Source of the DNA: Aldehydirespirator sp965221605 | GTDB taxonomy: Bacteria; Actinomycetota; Acidimicrobiia; Acidimicrobiales; Aldehydirespiratoraceae | Direction of reading: 5' to 3' | Assembly (NCBI GenBank): GCA_965221605.1 | Contig: CBDCSK010000014.1 | Location: 625,647 to 689,646, forward strand | Length of the DNA: 64,000 nt | In this document: in pieces, positions 16,543-24,392 of the stretch | Position numbering within the stretch: the stretch's first letter is position 1 | How the letters are laid out: each line of letters opens with the position of its first letter | Notes under the pieces: generated by a model | Seen by the model: only the letters and a program-made list of their open reading frames with translations | What the model was told of the DNA's origin: nothing | The model's database searches: none | Translations under genes and position numbers: made by a program

Positions 16543-16772
16543 GCGGGCATGGCGTATCTGAGAGGCTGCCTGCCGATCTTGAACACCGCGTACTCGCCGC
16601 GGGCCCCGCCGACGCTGTCAGCTTCTTCGGCAGTCTCGTACACGCCGATCAGTTCGCCTTCGCGGAACAGAGCGAACTTGCCGAAGTGTTCCCGTTCGAG
16701 GGATTCTTCGCGCTGCTCGAAGGCGGGAAAGTTCCGACCGTAATCTGCCAAGAGACGATCAACGTCGTTCAT
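16539..16772 (-). CDS. DUF5678-like small protein
   Basis: 77 residues from the ATG at 16772, preceded by GGGGAGGAG. The sequence FGKFALFREGELIGVYETAE, then EADSVGGARGEYAVFKIG, has the short beta-rich pattern of DUF5678 proteins that accompany retropepsin-like proteases. Four-base overlap with the protease gene. It may act as a partner or inhibitor; this is inference from pairing. Confidence 0.7.
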   Translation of the reverse strand: MNDVDRLLADYGRNFPAFEQREESLEREHFGKFALFREGELIGVYETAEEADSVGGARGEYAVFKIGRQPLRYAMPA

Positions 16773-16894
16773 GGCTCCTCCCCTTCCCATGTCGTGCTAC
16801 AGCGAACTATAGTCACGATGCCCGCGCCCGCCCCCAATCCTGAGGCTGTGGGCATCCCGCCCGTCGGCGCGCGGCCCGTGGGCGGGCGGCCGAG

Positions 16895-16966
16895 GCTCGA
16901 CACCGCACGAGAGTTCCGGCGTCCCCGTCCCGGAACCCAAGAGGGCGAACCCCTCATGCTCGCCGA
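16895..16966 (+). pseudogene. HicB tail remnant, opposite orientation
   Basis: Reads LDTAREF, then PGTQEGEPLMLA, corresponding to DTAREFDDPVPEPKGERLMLA of the HicB-like gene at 14796 with a local frame change. Only about 24 codons remain. It is the third copy of this gene tail in the window. Confidence 0.6.
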
Positions 16967-17021
16967 GGTCGGCTACGCACCGGGCGCCGTCGTTGAGTGT
17001 CGTTGAGTGTCGTCGAGTGTT

Positions 17022-17075
17022 GCGAAGAGCGAGGCGACCAAAGGCGCCCGCGGCGAGCACTGCCCGACCCGTGCG
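17022..17075 (-). pseudogene. SLH signal-peptide remnant
   Basis: The sequence GCGAAGAGCGAGGCGACCAA and the following GGCGCCCGCGGCGAGCACTG match the signal-peptide codons of the gene at 22142, with one inserted A that breaks the frame. It is directly preceded by three GAGTGTCGT-like repeats and followed by a HipA remnant, giving a chimeric junction. Confidence 0.65.
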
Positions 17076-17082
17076 TCAATGC

Positions 17083-17152
17083 CGCTGCTCCGGCGGCTGC
17101 GTGACTCCTCGTCGCTTGGGCGGCAGAACTCCAGATTCGTTCGTTTGCGCGG
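17083..17152 (-). pseudogene. HipA internal remnant
   Basis: Minus-strand reading FCRPSDEESRSRRSSGIDAR matches FCRPGDEEPRSRRSSGLEP, residues 102-120 of the HipA at 17641. It is inverted relative to that gene and fused to the SLH remnant. It marks a local duplication and inversion around the HipBA locus. Confidence 0.65.
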
Positions 17153-17348
17153 CAGGGTCGTGCTGGGCCACAACCGGCTGAGGCGGTTGCGCAGCCCGCC
17201 GCCGCGGCGCCGGAGGGCGCCCCGTTCCAGTTCGCGGCGGTGTCGCGGGTGGGTTGTGATGGAAGCGCAATACTGGCAGGAATGTGATGCATCCGCCATA
17301 TAGATGCTAGTGTTATGCAAGCACCACATCTCGGAGTACGATGGGGTC

Positions 17349-17648
17349 ATGCAGGCGCACCCAGGATCCCGACCGCCAGACGACGGACTCGCCTACGTGG
17401 GGATGCGCTCCCCGAAGCGAGTAGGCCGGGCCCTGCGGGATGCGCGCCGCGCCGCGGGCCTCACGCAGTCAGAGGTGGCCGCGGCCGCCGGGGTGTCGCG
17501 CGAGGCGATCTCGGTGCTGGAGAACGGGCATCGCAGCGCCCGCCTCGGGACGCTCAACGCGGTTCTCTTCGAGTTGGGCTTCGAGTTGGCCTTCGTGCGG
17601 CGAGTGCAGTCACCCGCCGGCGCACCCGAAGGCGCGGGGAATGCCTGA
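17349..17648 (+). CDS. HipB-like antitoxin (XRE)
   Basis: About 99 residues if started at ATG 17349; ATG 17304 or 17403 are alternatives, and none has a strong ribosome binding site. The helix-turn-helix is RAAGLTQSEVAAAAGVSREA, then ISVLENGHRSAR. It overlaps hipA by 8 bases, the usual order. HipB binds operators and HipA, so this is the expected antitoxin and repressor. Confidence 0.85.
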   Translation: MQAHPGSRPPDDGLAYVGMRSPKRVGRALRDARRAAGLTQSEVAAAAGVSREAISVLENGHRSARLGTLNAVLFELGFELAFVRRVQSPAGAPEGAGNA

Positions 17649-18924
17649 CCTCGTCGTGTTCATCGAGGGCAGGCTGGCCGGCGAGATCACAGCCGCCGAC
17701 GGGGGGCGGCCGGCCATGTTCAGATACGACAGGGACTATCTGGCGGGAGGGCGCAGCACTCCCCTGTCGCTCAGCGCTCCGTTGGGCGGCGGGGAACATG
17801 ATGTGACTCGCTGGATTGACGGCCTGTTGCCCGACAGCCTCCAGGTTCGCCGCAAATGGGCGGGCCGCGAGGGCGCCCGCTCCGCCGGCGCCGTGGACTT
17901 GCTGGGGACTCCCATCGGCTTGGACTGCGCCGGGGCCGTTCAGTTCTGCCGCCCGGGCGACGAGGAGCCGCGCAGCCGCCGGAGCAGCGGCCTGGAGCCT
18001 CAGCGCGAGAGCGACGTGGCCGAGTGGATCAGGCGGGTCCGACGCGACTGGTCGGACTGGAGCGGCATCGGCGCCTCCGGCCAGTTCAGCCTGGCCGGGG
18101 CGCAGCCCAAGTGCGCCCTTCACCGGGACGGGCGCCAGTGGTGCGTCCCGCATGGCGACACGCCGACGACCCACATCCTGAAACCGGGGATGGAGTCGCA
18201 CACCGACGCCGAGGTCGTCGAGCATGTGTGCATGACTGCGGCACGGAGCCTCGGAATCGACGCGGCGCTCACGGATCTGGCCCGATTCGAGTCTGAGCGG
18301 GTCCTGGTCGTGACCCGCTTCGACCGTGTTCGGTCAGGCGGTGTCCTGCACAGGCGGCACAACGAGGATCTTTGCCAGGCGCTCGGCCTGAGCCCGGCCG
18401 AGAAGTACCAACTCGACGGAGGCCCCACGCCACACGATGTGGGTGATCTCCTGTTCCATGAAGCGAGCGAGAGCCGGGACGCTCTCAGGCGCTTCTGCGA
18501 CGCCCTGGTGTTCAACTGGGCGATCGCCGCCACGGACGGGCACGCCAAGAACTACAGCCTCGTGCTCGACGGCTCCGACGTCTACCTGGCTCCGCTGTAC
18601 GACCTGATCTCGTACCTGCCCTACGCCTCGGGCGACCCCGAAGAGATCAGCACCGCCATGGCGGCGGGAGACGGTCTGACATGGCGAGCGTCGAGCCGGC
18701 CGTCCGCGTGGGCCGCGGCGGCCGGGGCGCTGCGACTGGATGCCGACGCAGTCATAGACCGGGCAGCCGAGATCACGCGCGGCACCCCCGCCGCGATCAG
18801 CGACGCCATCGACGGCCTCTCCTGCGAGGACCGGGCCTCGCGGGCGCTGCCGCTGCTGCACCACCTCTCCCGGCGACTCGCGAACGCAGCGGCGGCCTCT
18901 CTCGTGCACGGCCGCAAACGATGA
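17641..18924 (+). CDS. HipA-family kinase toxin, locus 1
   Basis: 427 residues. FSLAGAQPK places the autophosphorylation-loop Ser at residue 150, THILKP is the nucleotide-binding segment, D299 lies in ATDGHAKN and D321 in LYDLIS, so the HipA catalytic set is complete. E. coli HipA phosphorylates glutamyl-tRNA synthetase and halts translation; the target here is unknown. The start at 17641 overlaps the antitoxin. Pieces of this gene lie inverted at 17083-17152, so the locus has been copied. Likely functional. Confidence 0.9.
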   Translation: MPDLVVFIEGRLAGEITAADGGRPAMFRYDRDYLAGGRSTPLSLSAPLGGGEHDVTRWIDGLLPDSLQVRRKWAGREGARSAGAVDLLGTPIGLDCAGAVQFCRPGDEEPRSRRSSGLEPQRESDVAEWIRRVRRDWSDWSGIGASGQFSLAGAQPKCALHRDGRQWCVPHGDTPTTHILKPGMESHTDAEVVEHVCMTAARSLGIDAALTDLARFESERVLVVTRFDRVRSGGVLHRRHNEDLCQALGLSPAEKYQLDGGPTPHDVGDLLFHEASESRDALRRFCDALVFNWAIAATDGHAKNYSLVLDGSDVYLAPLYDLISYLPYASGDPEEISTAMAAGDGLTWRASSRPSAWAAAAGALRLDADAVIDRAAEITRGTPAAISDAIDGLSCEDRASRALPLLHHLSRRLANAAAASLVHGRKR

Positions 18925-18926
18925 GC

Positions 18927-18956
18927 AGCTGTTTCAAGTTCTGATTTCGAATTAGC
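18927..18956 (+). promoter_or_regulatory. Second copy of the ATPase leader element
   Basis: 27 of 30 bases match 8269-8298 in the opposite orientation. It lies 25 bp before the GTG of an ATPase remnant (18982) and just after the hipA stop. Same interpretation as the first copy. Confidence 0.5.
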
Positions 18957-18981
18957 TGACCGTGGGCTGCGCTGCCGTGGT

Positions 18982-19077
18982 GTGATCATCGAGCGCGACC
19001 TGGCTCCCCGGCTGGAGCGGGCGGCGCGGCGCTGGCCGGTGGTCACGCTCACCGGGCCTCGCCAGAGCGGCAATGGG
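18982..19077 (+). pseudogene. N-terminal remnant of a DUF4143/AAA_14 ATPase
   Basis: Reads from GTG: MIIERDLAPRLERAARRWPV, then VTLTGPRQSG. This is the start of the family up to Walker A. The P-loop Lys is lost because the sequence passes into GNGT, and the frame then leaves the family. The next bases match a coiled-coil gene tail on the other strand. Confidence 0.75.
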
Positions 19078-19142
19078 ACCAGAAGCGAAGCTCCCGGGCC
19101 CCATCAGGTGGCCCTCCACTCTGCCCAACCTCTCGCGACTGA
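19078..19142 (-). pseudogene. Coiled-coil gene tail remnant
   Basis: Minus-strand reading ERLGRVEGHLMGPGS matches ERLARIEGHLMGPES at the end of the gene at 8480. It abuts the ATPase remnant and precedes a complete paralogue at 19148. Confidence 0.65.
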
Positions 19143-19147
19143 TGGGA

Positions 19148-19645
19148 TCAGCCGGCTTCGCGCCCCTCGCGATGTTCAGTGCCGGAGTCGCCGGCAGACC
19201 CGGTGTCCGCGCCGGGTCGTCGAGTGCCGCGCAGGGTGAAGCCCCCCGACGGCAGCAGATGGCCCTCGACTCGGGCCAAGCGCTCGCGGACCTCGCCCAG
19301 CACACGGCCCTGCTCCTTGGACTCCGCGCTCAGCTCGCCCAGGCGGCGACCGTGATCATCCATGTGCTCCTCCACCCGCACCAAGCGCTCGCGGGTGTCC
19401 ACAACATCAAGTCCCACCCTGTCGACGCTCGTGTTCAGAGCATCGACCTTGGTGTTCAGGGCATCAACCTTGGTGTCCATGGCCGTGACCTTCGTCTCCA
19501 AGCGGCCTGTCCTCGTGTCAAGGTCCCCGATCTTGTTGTCGAGATGGTTGGACTGCCGATTCATCAGAATGACGATCGAGAGTGTCGAGCCCATGATCGC
19601 TATCAGCAGCGTCAGGGTGTTGAAGTCCAAAGTGGTCGTGTCCAT
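19148..19645 (-). CDS. Small membrane protein with coiled-coil tail, copy 2
   Basis: 165 residues starting MDTTTLDFNTLTLLIAIMGS. Transmembrane helix at about 10-30, then heptad-type repeats (TKVDALNTKVDALNTSVD) and RERLARVEGHLLPSGG near the end. ATG at 19645 follows CGGAGGC. Head, tail and about 75 bp of upstream leader match the gene at 8480, which lies in the other orientation. The extra middle (EHMDDHGRRLGELSAESKEQ) is absent from copy 1. Function unknown. Confidence 0.75.
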   Translation of the reverse strand: MDTTTLDFNTLTLLIAIMGSTLSIVILMNRQSNHLDNKIGDLDTRTGRLETKVTAMDTKVDALNTKVDALNTSVDRVGLDVVDTRERLVRVEEHMDDHGRRLGELSAESKEQGRVLGEVRERLARVEGHLLPSGGFTLRGTRRPGADTGSAGDSGTEHREGREAG

Positions 19646-19823
19646 GGCGAGGTGTGCCTCCGTTCCGCTGGGTGCTTGAGGCGAGCCATGTGGCCGCGGC
19701 TTGCGACGGCAGCAAGCAACTATACCTGAACAGAATCTAAGTCACCAAATAGATACCACTATCAGTGAAAGACACTGAAGCTCGGTCGGCAGGCTAGGAG
19801 GCTCGCCCAGCACGGGGGGCGCA

Positions 19824-19875
19824 GACGCGAGGAGGCCCCGGCGGCAGCGCCGGGGCCTCCTCGGGGTTGGTGGTA
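19824..19875 (-). terminator. Hairpin copy C after an SLH gene
   Basis: Same 52-bp framework as copies A and B (GACGCGAGGAGGCCCCGGC to GGGGTTGGTGGTA) with a different loop. It lies 63 bp beyond the stop of the minus-strand SLH gene at 19938, in the same orientation relative to its gene as copy A. Confidence 0.8.
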
Positions 19876-19937
19876 TGTGTCAGGCGGGAGGGATGGCCCC
19901 GGGCTTTGTCAGCCCGGAACCGCGCCCGCCTTGAGGG

Positions 19938-22142
19938 TTAGTTGGTGTTGGCCACCACGGTCAGCACGAACCTCGCGACATCACTGGGGTCATTGGGCTT
20001 GTAGGACGTCACTACAACGGTGTCGTTGTTGCTCTCGTCCTTGGCTAGTGCCGCTTCGAAGCGGGCCATGTCGGTGAGCTCCTCACTGCCGGACGGTCCT
20101 ACGGCGAACTGGTCGCTGCTGTCGTAGCTAACGATCAGCGGAGGCGCTGACGGGCCGCCTCCGATGACGAGCGTGTTGCTGTCGGCTTCAGCGACACGGA
20201 CCGGCGCCGCAGTGGCCAGGGCGGTGACATCGTCGGCCGTCGATGCCCGCTTCGCCCAGTAGAAGTCCGCCTCGCCACCCGGGATCAGGGTGAGCGTGAT
20301 GGTTTCGTCAGTGGCCTTCACGCTCGTGTTGGCGTCCAGCGACTCGATTGAACCCGTGCCGCTGTAGCTGTACCCGATCCGGACGGTGCCGGAGGAGTCG
20401 GTCCGGCGGGCGACCGGGAACTCCGACAGGTCTGCGTCCGCGGGCGGGTTGGTTGAGTGGTTGGAGCTCAACTGCACCAGATGACCGCGCACGGGCTTGC
20501 CGTACTGATCGACCACCGTCACGGTGACCACGTTGGCGGCAGAGCCGCTGGTGGGTGCCACGAGGTAGCTGGCCGCGGGCTTCAAGGATGCAGTCCTAGC
20601 CATGCCCGGAGCGTCGGAGAACTTGATCGTCGCCGCGCCCGAGGCGACACCCGGCGAGGAGAGTTCATCGCTTATCGCAGGCGAACCTGACACCGCCACG
20701 GCGCTGTAGGTCACTGTCACCACATCAACGGATCCGGTGTCCGGATCGTCGGCGTCGTTGGGATCGGGATCAGCGGCCGTGATCTCGAAGGTGCCCTTGC
20801 CGCTGGCGTCAACTGTGACCGTCTTCGTCTCGACCGATGTGGCTGCAGTCACAGCAGTCGTATCAGTGAGGTCATCCGCTGAGGCATCCGACGAGGTTCG
20901 CTGGCTACGTATGGTCACGGTGTAACTCGCGCCACCTTCAGCCGGCCCAGCATCCGCACGCCCCGAAGCTTCGTCGCCGACCAACTGGATCGTCACGGTC
21001 ACGGTGCTGCCGAACGCTGCCCGGATAACACCCATGCCCATGTCGTTCGTCATCTTGGCGGCGTCAGCCGTCACCGGGGCGGTCTCGGTGAGGTCGACGT
21101 GGGCGAGCCCCTCGCCGCCGTCCTCGACCTTGTCGCCGGAGTCTCCGGTCCAAGCAAACACGGTGGTGCCGCCCTCGGCCACGGAGATCGCGCCGGGGTC
21201 GTAGTCGCCGTTGAGGCCGGTTATGGCGTCGAGCGCGTCGATCTCGCACACCTTGGCGTTGCCCACGCCGGAGACGCGTGACATGTTGCAGCTGCCGTCC
21301 GCGCTGAAGGCCTCATCAACCTGACCAGCGCTCGCCGAGAACACGTCGACCGGCGCGTTGGCCACCGGATGGAAGTTGGCGTCACGCACCGAGACGACCA
21401 CCTCGCCAGGCCCGTCCGTCTGGATGGACACGCCGGCTGGACGGGCGCCGGTGTGGGCCAGCGCCCTGGTGATGAACGCTGCCATCTGGCCGCGGCTCAC
21501 CGACGCGGCCGGCGAGAAGTAGCCCATGCCGGTCCCCTGGGTCACGCCCAGCTCATACAACGCGCTCACGGCGCTGTCGTGTATGCGGTTCAAAGAGCGG
21601 CGGGCATCAGCGAAGTAGTCCCAATCGTCGCCGCTCACGCCGCCGACCGCGAACGTGCCGTCGTCGTTGTTGGTGACGTTCACAGGCGACTCTTTGGTGG
21701 TCGCGGAGACCAGCAGCCTCGCGATGAGCAGCGCCATGTCGGCGCGGTTCACCGGATCCGAGCCGGTCATGGCGAAGTCGCCCACGACCGCATCGGCGTC
21801 CGCGCCGGCGATAGCGGCGGCCCGCTCCATGAACAGCACCATCTGTCCCCTGGTCACATCGTTCTCGGGCCCGAAGGTGCCGTCGCCGTAGCCGATGGTC
21901 ACCCCGTAGTAGGCCAGACAGTTGATGGCGGCCCGGAAGGTGTGCATCTCCGACACGTCCGAGAACATCATGTCGCCGGTGGCGTCGCCCACACACGCCG
22001 ACGTCGCCGCCGCCGCATCGGGCTTGGAGTCCTCGTCAATCGCGGCCGCGGGGCTCGCCCCGACTGCGAAGAGCGAGGCGACCAAGGCGCCCGCGGCGAG
22101 CACTGCCCAACCCGAGCGCCGCTTCTTCACTAGCTGGGGCAT
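19938..22142 (-). CDS. SLH-domain surface protein, intact family member
   Basis: 734 residues from the ATG at 22142 (GCAAAGGAGG upstream; MPQLVKKRRSGWAVLAAGAL). Signal peptide ends near SPAAAIDE. Three SLH repeats (about 45-235; CLAYYGVTIGYGDGTFGPEN, DMALLIARLLVSA, QMAAFITRALAHT) are followed by Ig-like segments with an invasin-like Big_1 unit (NVVTVTVVDQYGKPVRGHLV). An in-frame ATG at 22193 with its own AAAGGAGG would add 17 residues. It is probably the expressed copy of the family: strong initiation signals, intact signal sequence and a following hairpin. Confidence 0.9.
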   Translation of the reverse strand: MPQLVKKRRSGWAVLAAGALVASLFAVGASPAAAIDEDSKPDAAAATSACVGDATGDMMFSDVSEMHTFRAAINCLAYYGVTIGYGDGTFGPENDVTRGQMVLFMERAAAIAGADADAVVGDFAMTGSDPVNRADMALLIARLLVSATTKESPVNVTNNDDGTFAVGGVSGDDWDYFADARRSLNRIHDSAVSALYELGVTQGTGMGYFSPAASVSRGQMAAFITRALAHTGARPAGVSIQTDGPGEVVVSVRDANFHPVANAPVDVFSASAGQVDEAFSADGSCNMSRVSGVGNAKVCEIDALDAITGLNGDYDPGAISVAEGGTTVFAWTGDSGDKVEDGGEGLAHVDLTETAPVTADAAKMTNDMGMGVIRAAFGSTVTVTIQLVGDEASGRADAGPAEGGASYTVTIRSQRTSSDASADDLTDTTAVTAATSVETKTVTVDASGKGTFEITAADPDPNDADDPDTGSVDVVTVTYSAVAVSGSPAISDELSSPGVASGAATIKFSDAPGMARTASLKPAASYLVAPTSGSAANVVTVTVVDQYGKPVRGHLVQLSSNHSTNPPADADLSEFPVARRTDSSGTVRIGYSYSGTGSIESLDANTSVKATDETITLTLIPGGEADFYWAKRASTADDVTALATAAPVRVAEADSNTLVIGGGPSAPPLIVSYDSSDQFAVGPSGSEELTDMARFEAALAKDESNNDTVVVTSYKPNDPSDVARFVLTVVANTN

Positions 22143-22205
22143 CGGCCCCTCCTTTGCTTGTACCTGGGGCACAGGCCCCTTCAATTGGGGCATGTGCCCC
22201 TCCTT
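22142..22205 (-). promoter_or_regulatory. Repeated start region of the SLH gene
   Basis: On the minus strand two AAAGGAGGGGC boxes each precede an ATGCCCCA start (22193 and 22142), and a GTGCCCCAG lies between them. All three are in the same frame, 51 bp separating the outer two. It appears to be a small duplication of the ribosome binding site and first codons. The inner start is preferred by comparison with the paralogue at 14598. Confidence 0.65.
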
Positions 22206-22349
22206 TCTATACCTGTATTCCATCTGTGGCAAGTTCGGTCCGCCCAGAATCGCACGTCTCGCACGCGCAAACCCGCCGAAGTGCAACCTGGGTAACGCTA
22301 CCCGCGTAATCCACCGGCTACACCCCCTTGGATCGTTGTTCCGGAACAT

Positions 22350-22900
22350 CCGAAGAACCCTACCAAGATGGCGGGGCCCATGACCGTCGGAAAGTGTAGC
22401 ACGCTAGGTCGGCCGACACGTTCAATCATGGGTTATCCCATCCCAGGCAAGACTCGCGGCCCTGTGCCGCGGGCGCTCCGCCGTGCAGTCGCACGTCGTC
22501 GTTCACGGATTGGCACCATAACAGCACCATCAACACAGGGCAATCATTTGCCATGCCGCACAACGTAGCGCGTGGTGCCGTGGCTCGCAGGTCAAGCGGC
22601 ACGAATCGCGGACCGGTCCGGGGCTTGCCTTCGAGCAGGGTCTCGAGGGCTGCCGGAGCCCGCCGGTCGAGGGGGCCAGGCCGGGCTACGGGAACGGGCC
22701 GGAGCGGGCGGATCCGATCAGCCCGGTGACGTCCAGCCCGCCCAGGCCGAGGGCGGCCAGCGTCGGGGCCCCGCCAGCCCGGCAGTCGGGCGACGCTCCT
22801 TGCAGAGTTGGCGCTCGCGGCGGCGCGAACCCGTCCTCCGGGCCGGGGAGCTGCCCCGACGAACGCGGCGAGCCCGGTGCCGTCAGGCCCGAGTTGGGCG
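22350..22900. other. Gene-poor stretch after the SLH leader
   Basis: No gene is supported. The first 200 bases should contain the promoter of the SLH gene. The rest is GC-rich with overlapping open frames on the minus strand that carry no motif I recognise and no ribosome binding site. Confidence 0.4.
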
Positions 22901-23052
22901 CCTATCTTCCGAGGGTTCCGCCAGTCGCCGTCGCATGGACGTCCCATGAGAAGTGCACCTGTCTGTGATCGTCGTCGTCCAGCGACGGCGGACCTATGTG
23001 CTGTGCATGTGCCGCCGCGAAGAACGGACGGTGAATCTGATCTCGAATGGCC

Positions 23053-23328
23053 CTAACGGTCGTCATCGGGGGAGTCGGATTGGAGGCTGAGGACCAGCCT
23101 GGTCCGAAGTTCTGGTGGCAGGTCGAGCAGATCCAGCTCTCCCCGGTCGTACGCCTCGAGGAACACGGAGAGGCCCTCTGTCGCTTTCCGGAGCGACTCC
23201 TCCACGCCCTCGGGACGATCCCGATGAAGATGTCGCAGTGTTGCCAGCTCGCTACCTGTCGGAATGGTGAATTCGAGCTTGAAGTCATTGGAGAAGACGG
23301 TTTCGACCTCTTGGCGGATGGAGTCCAT
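23053..23328 (-). CDS. Small hypothetical protein or C-terminal gene fragment
   Basis: 91 residues from ATG 23328 (MDSIRQEVETVFSNDFKLEF, then TIPTGSELATLRHLHRDRPE), preceded by GGGGAGAG at short spacing. The Leu/Glu-rich helical tail ends LSLQSDSPDDDR. It is in a different frame from the helicase fragment directly upstream, so it is either a separate small gene or the shifted end of another one. No family recognised. Confidence 0.45.
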   Translation of the reverse strand: MDSIRQEVETVFSNDFKLEFTIPTGSELATLRHLHRDRPEGVEESLRKATEGLSVFLEAYDRGELDLLDLPPELRTRLVLSLQSDSPDDDR

Positions 23329-23359
23329 CTGCTCTCCCCAGCCGGTGATGCGGACCCAA

Positions 23360-23813
23360 GCGCGATGTGCCAGTCGGGATGTTGCGAGTGCCAGTAGGCG
23401 GCCTTCATGGCCAAGACGACCGTCTTGCCAGACCCGGCGAGTCCCCTGATTCGCTGGGGCCCCTCGGGACTCTCGATAGCCGCGGCCTTCTGCCATCGAT
23501 CGAGGTTCGCGATCCCACTCTCGATCTTCTTCAGGACGGCGCCCCGAGAAGCGTCCCCCGTGACCGAGTTGCGCTTCTTGGCCGGCTTGATGGTCGTGAC
23601 CCGCTGCAGCGCTGCCTGCAGGTTCCTCTCGAGCTCCTCACTGATCGGAGGGCGAGCCTCCACCCAGTCCCGAACGGCCTCCATCGAACCGTAGAACCCT
23701 TCAGGTTCGCCGGGCGCCTCAGCGGTGGAGTACTGGCGAACACTGTGGCCGTTGCAGGGCTTACCGCCACGCGCCGCCCAGACCGGAGACCTTCGTGGCG
23801 GCTCAACAGGCAC
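23360..23813 (-). pseudogene. UvrD/Rep-like helicase N-terminal fragment
   Basis: NLDRWQKAAAIESPEGPQRI, then RGLAGSGKTVVLAMKAAYWH, contains a Q-motif-like segment and Walker A (GLAGSGKT) typical of UvrD-type helicase domains. The preceding part (EELERNLQAALQRVTTIKPA) fits the family N-terminus. Similarity stops after HPDWHIAL and the frame becomes low complexity. Motifs II-VI are missing. It looks like a deletion remnant. Confidence 0.7.
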
Positions 23814-23865
23814 ATCGGCCCCGCTCTCTGACTGGAGGGAGTTGGACTCCGAAGGCGAGTTCGCA

Positions 23866-24240
23866 TCAGTTGCCTGGGCGTCCGAACGCTCGCAGGATGG
23901 AGGCTGGCACGAAGGCCAGCGATGGCGGGTCCTGCGACACCTTGAACTCCCCGAGGAGATGCGGCTTGAGCCCGGAGGCCCGCCATATGCGATGCACCGA
24001 CCACGGCGAGATCCCCGCAGCGGCGGCCATCGAGCGCACCGACCAGCGCGTCGCGCCCTCAGGCACCTCTTCGAGGGTGCGCACCAGCACCTCCTCGACC
24101 CCCTCGTCGCTGCTCGACCCTCTCGTCGCTGATGGTGCGCGGCGGGCCCGGCCGCGGCTCATCAGCCAGCCCGTCCAGGCGGCGCCCAGCGAACCGGCAC
24201 CAGTCCCGACCGCTGGTCTTGCGGGCGGGCAAGCGCGAGC
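23866..24240 (-). pseudogene. IS630-type transposase remnant
   Basis: WSVRSMAAAAGISPWSVHRI, then WRASGLKPHLLGEFKVSQDP, is the helix-turn-helix and linker of IS630 transposases. The upstream piece (RRLDGLADEPRPGPPRTISD) is in another frame. The DDE catalytic domain is absent and no ends are identifiable. A dead insertion sequence fragment. Confidence 0.75.
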
Positions 24241-24258
24241 GGGGCGGGGGAAAGGAAA

Positions 24259-24283
24259 GGGACCCCGTGAGTGCCGGGGTCCC
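24259..24283 (-). terminator. Hairpin with T-rich tail
   Basis: GGGACCCCG and its exact complement enclose a 7-base loop. On the minus strand it is followed by TTTCCTTTCC, which suits a terminator for the minus-strand genes ending at 24393. Confidence 0.65.
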
Positions 24284-24392
24284 GAACACCTGGGGCATAC
24301 GATTGCATTCGGCCGAGGCCTACTAACCGGAGCCGTCAGGCGGCTTCAAGGATAGGTGTTCGCAACCGCGGTTGCAAACACTTCGCCCCCAG

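Noticed and set aside
22350..22950. Minus-strand frame suggesting an enzyme C-terminus
   Set aside because: Some segments look protein-like, but no family could be recognised and there is no start or operon context.
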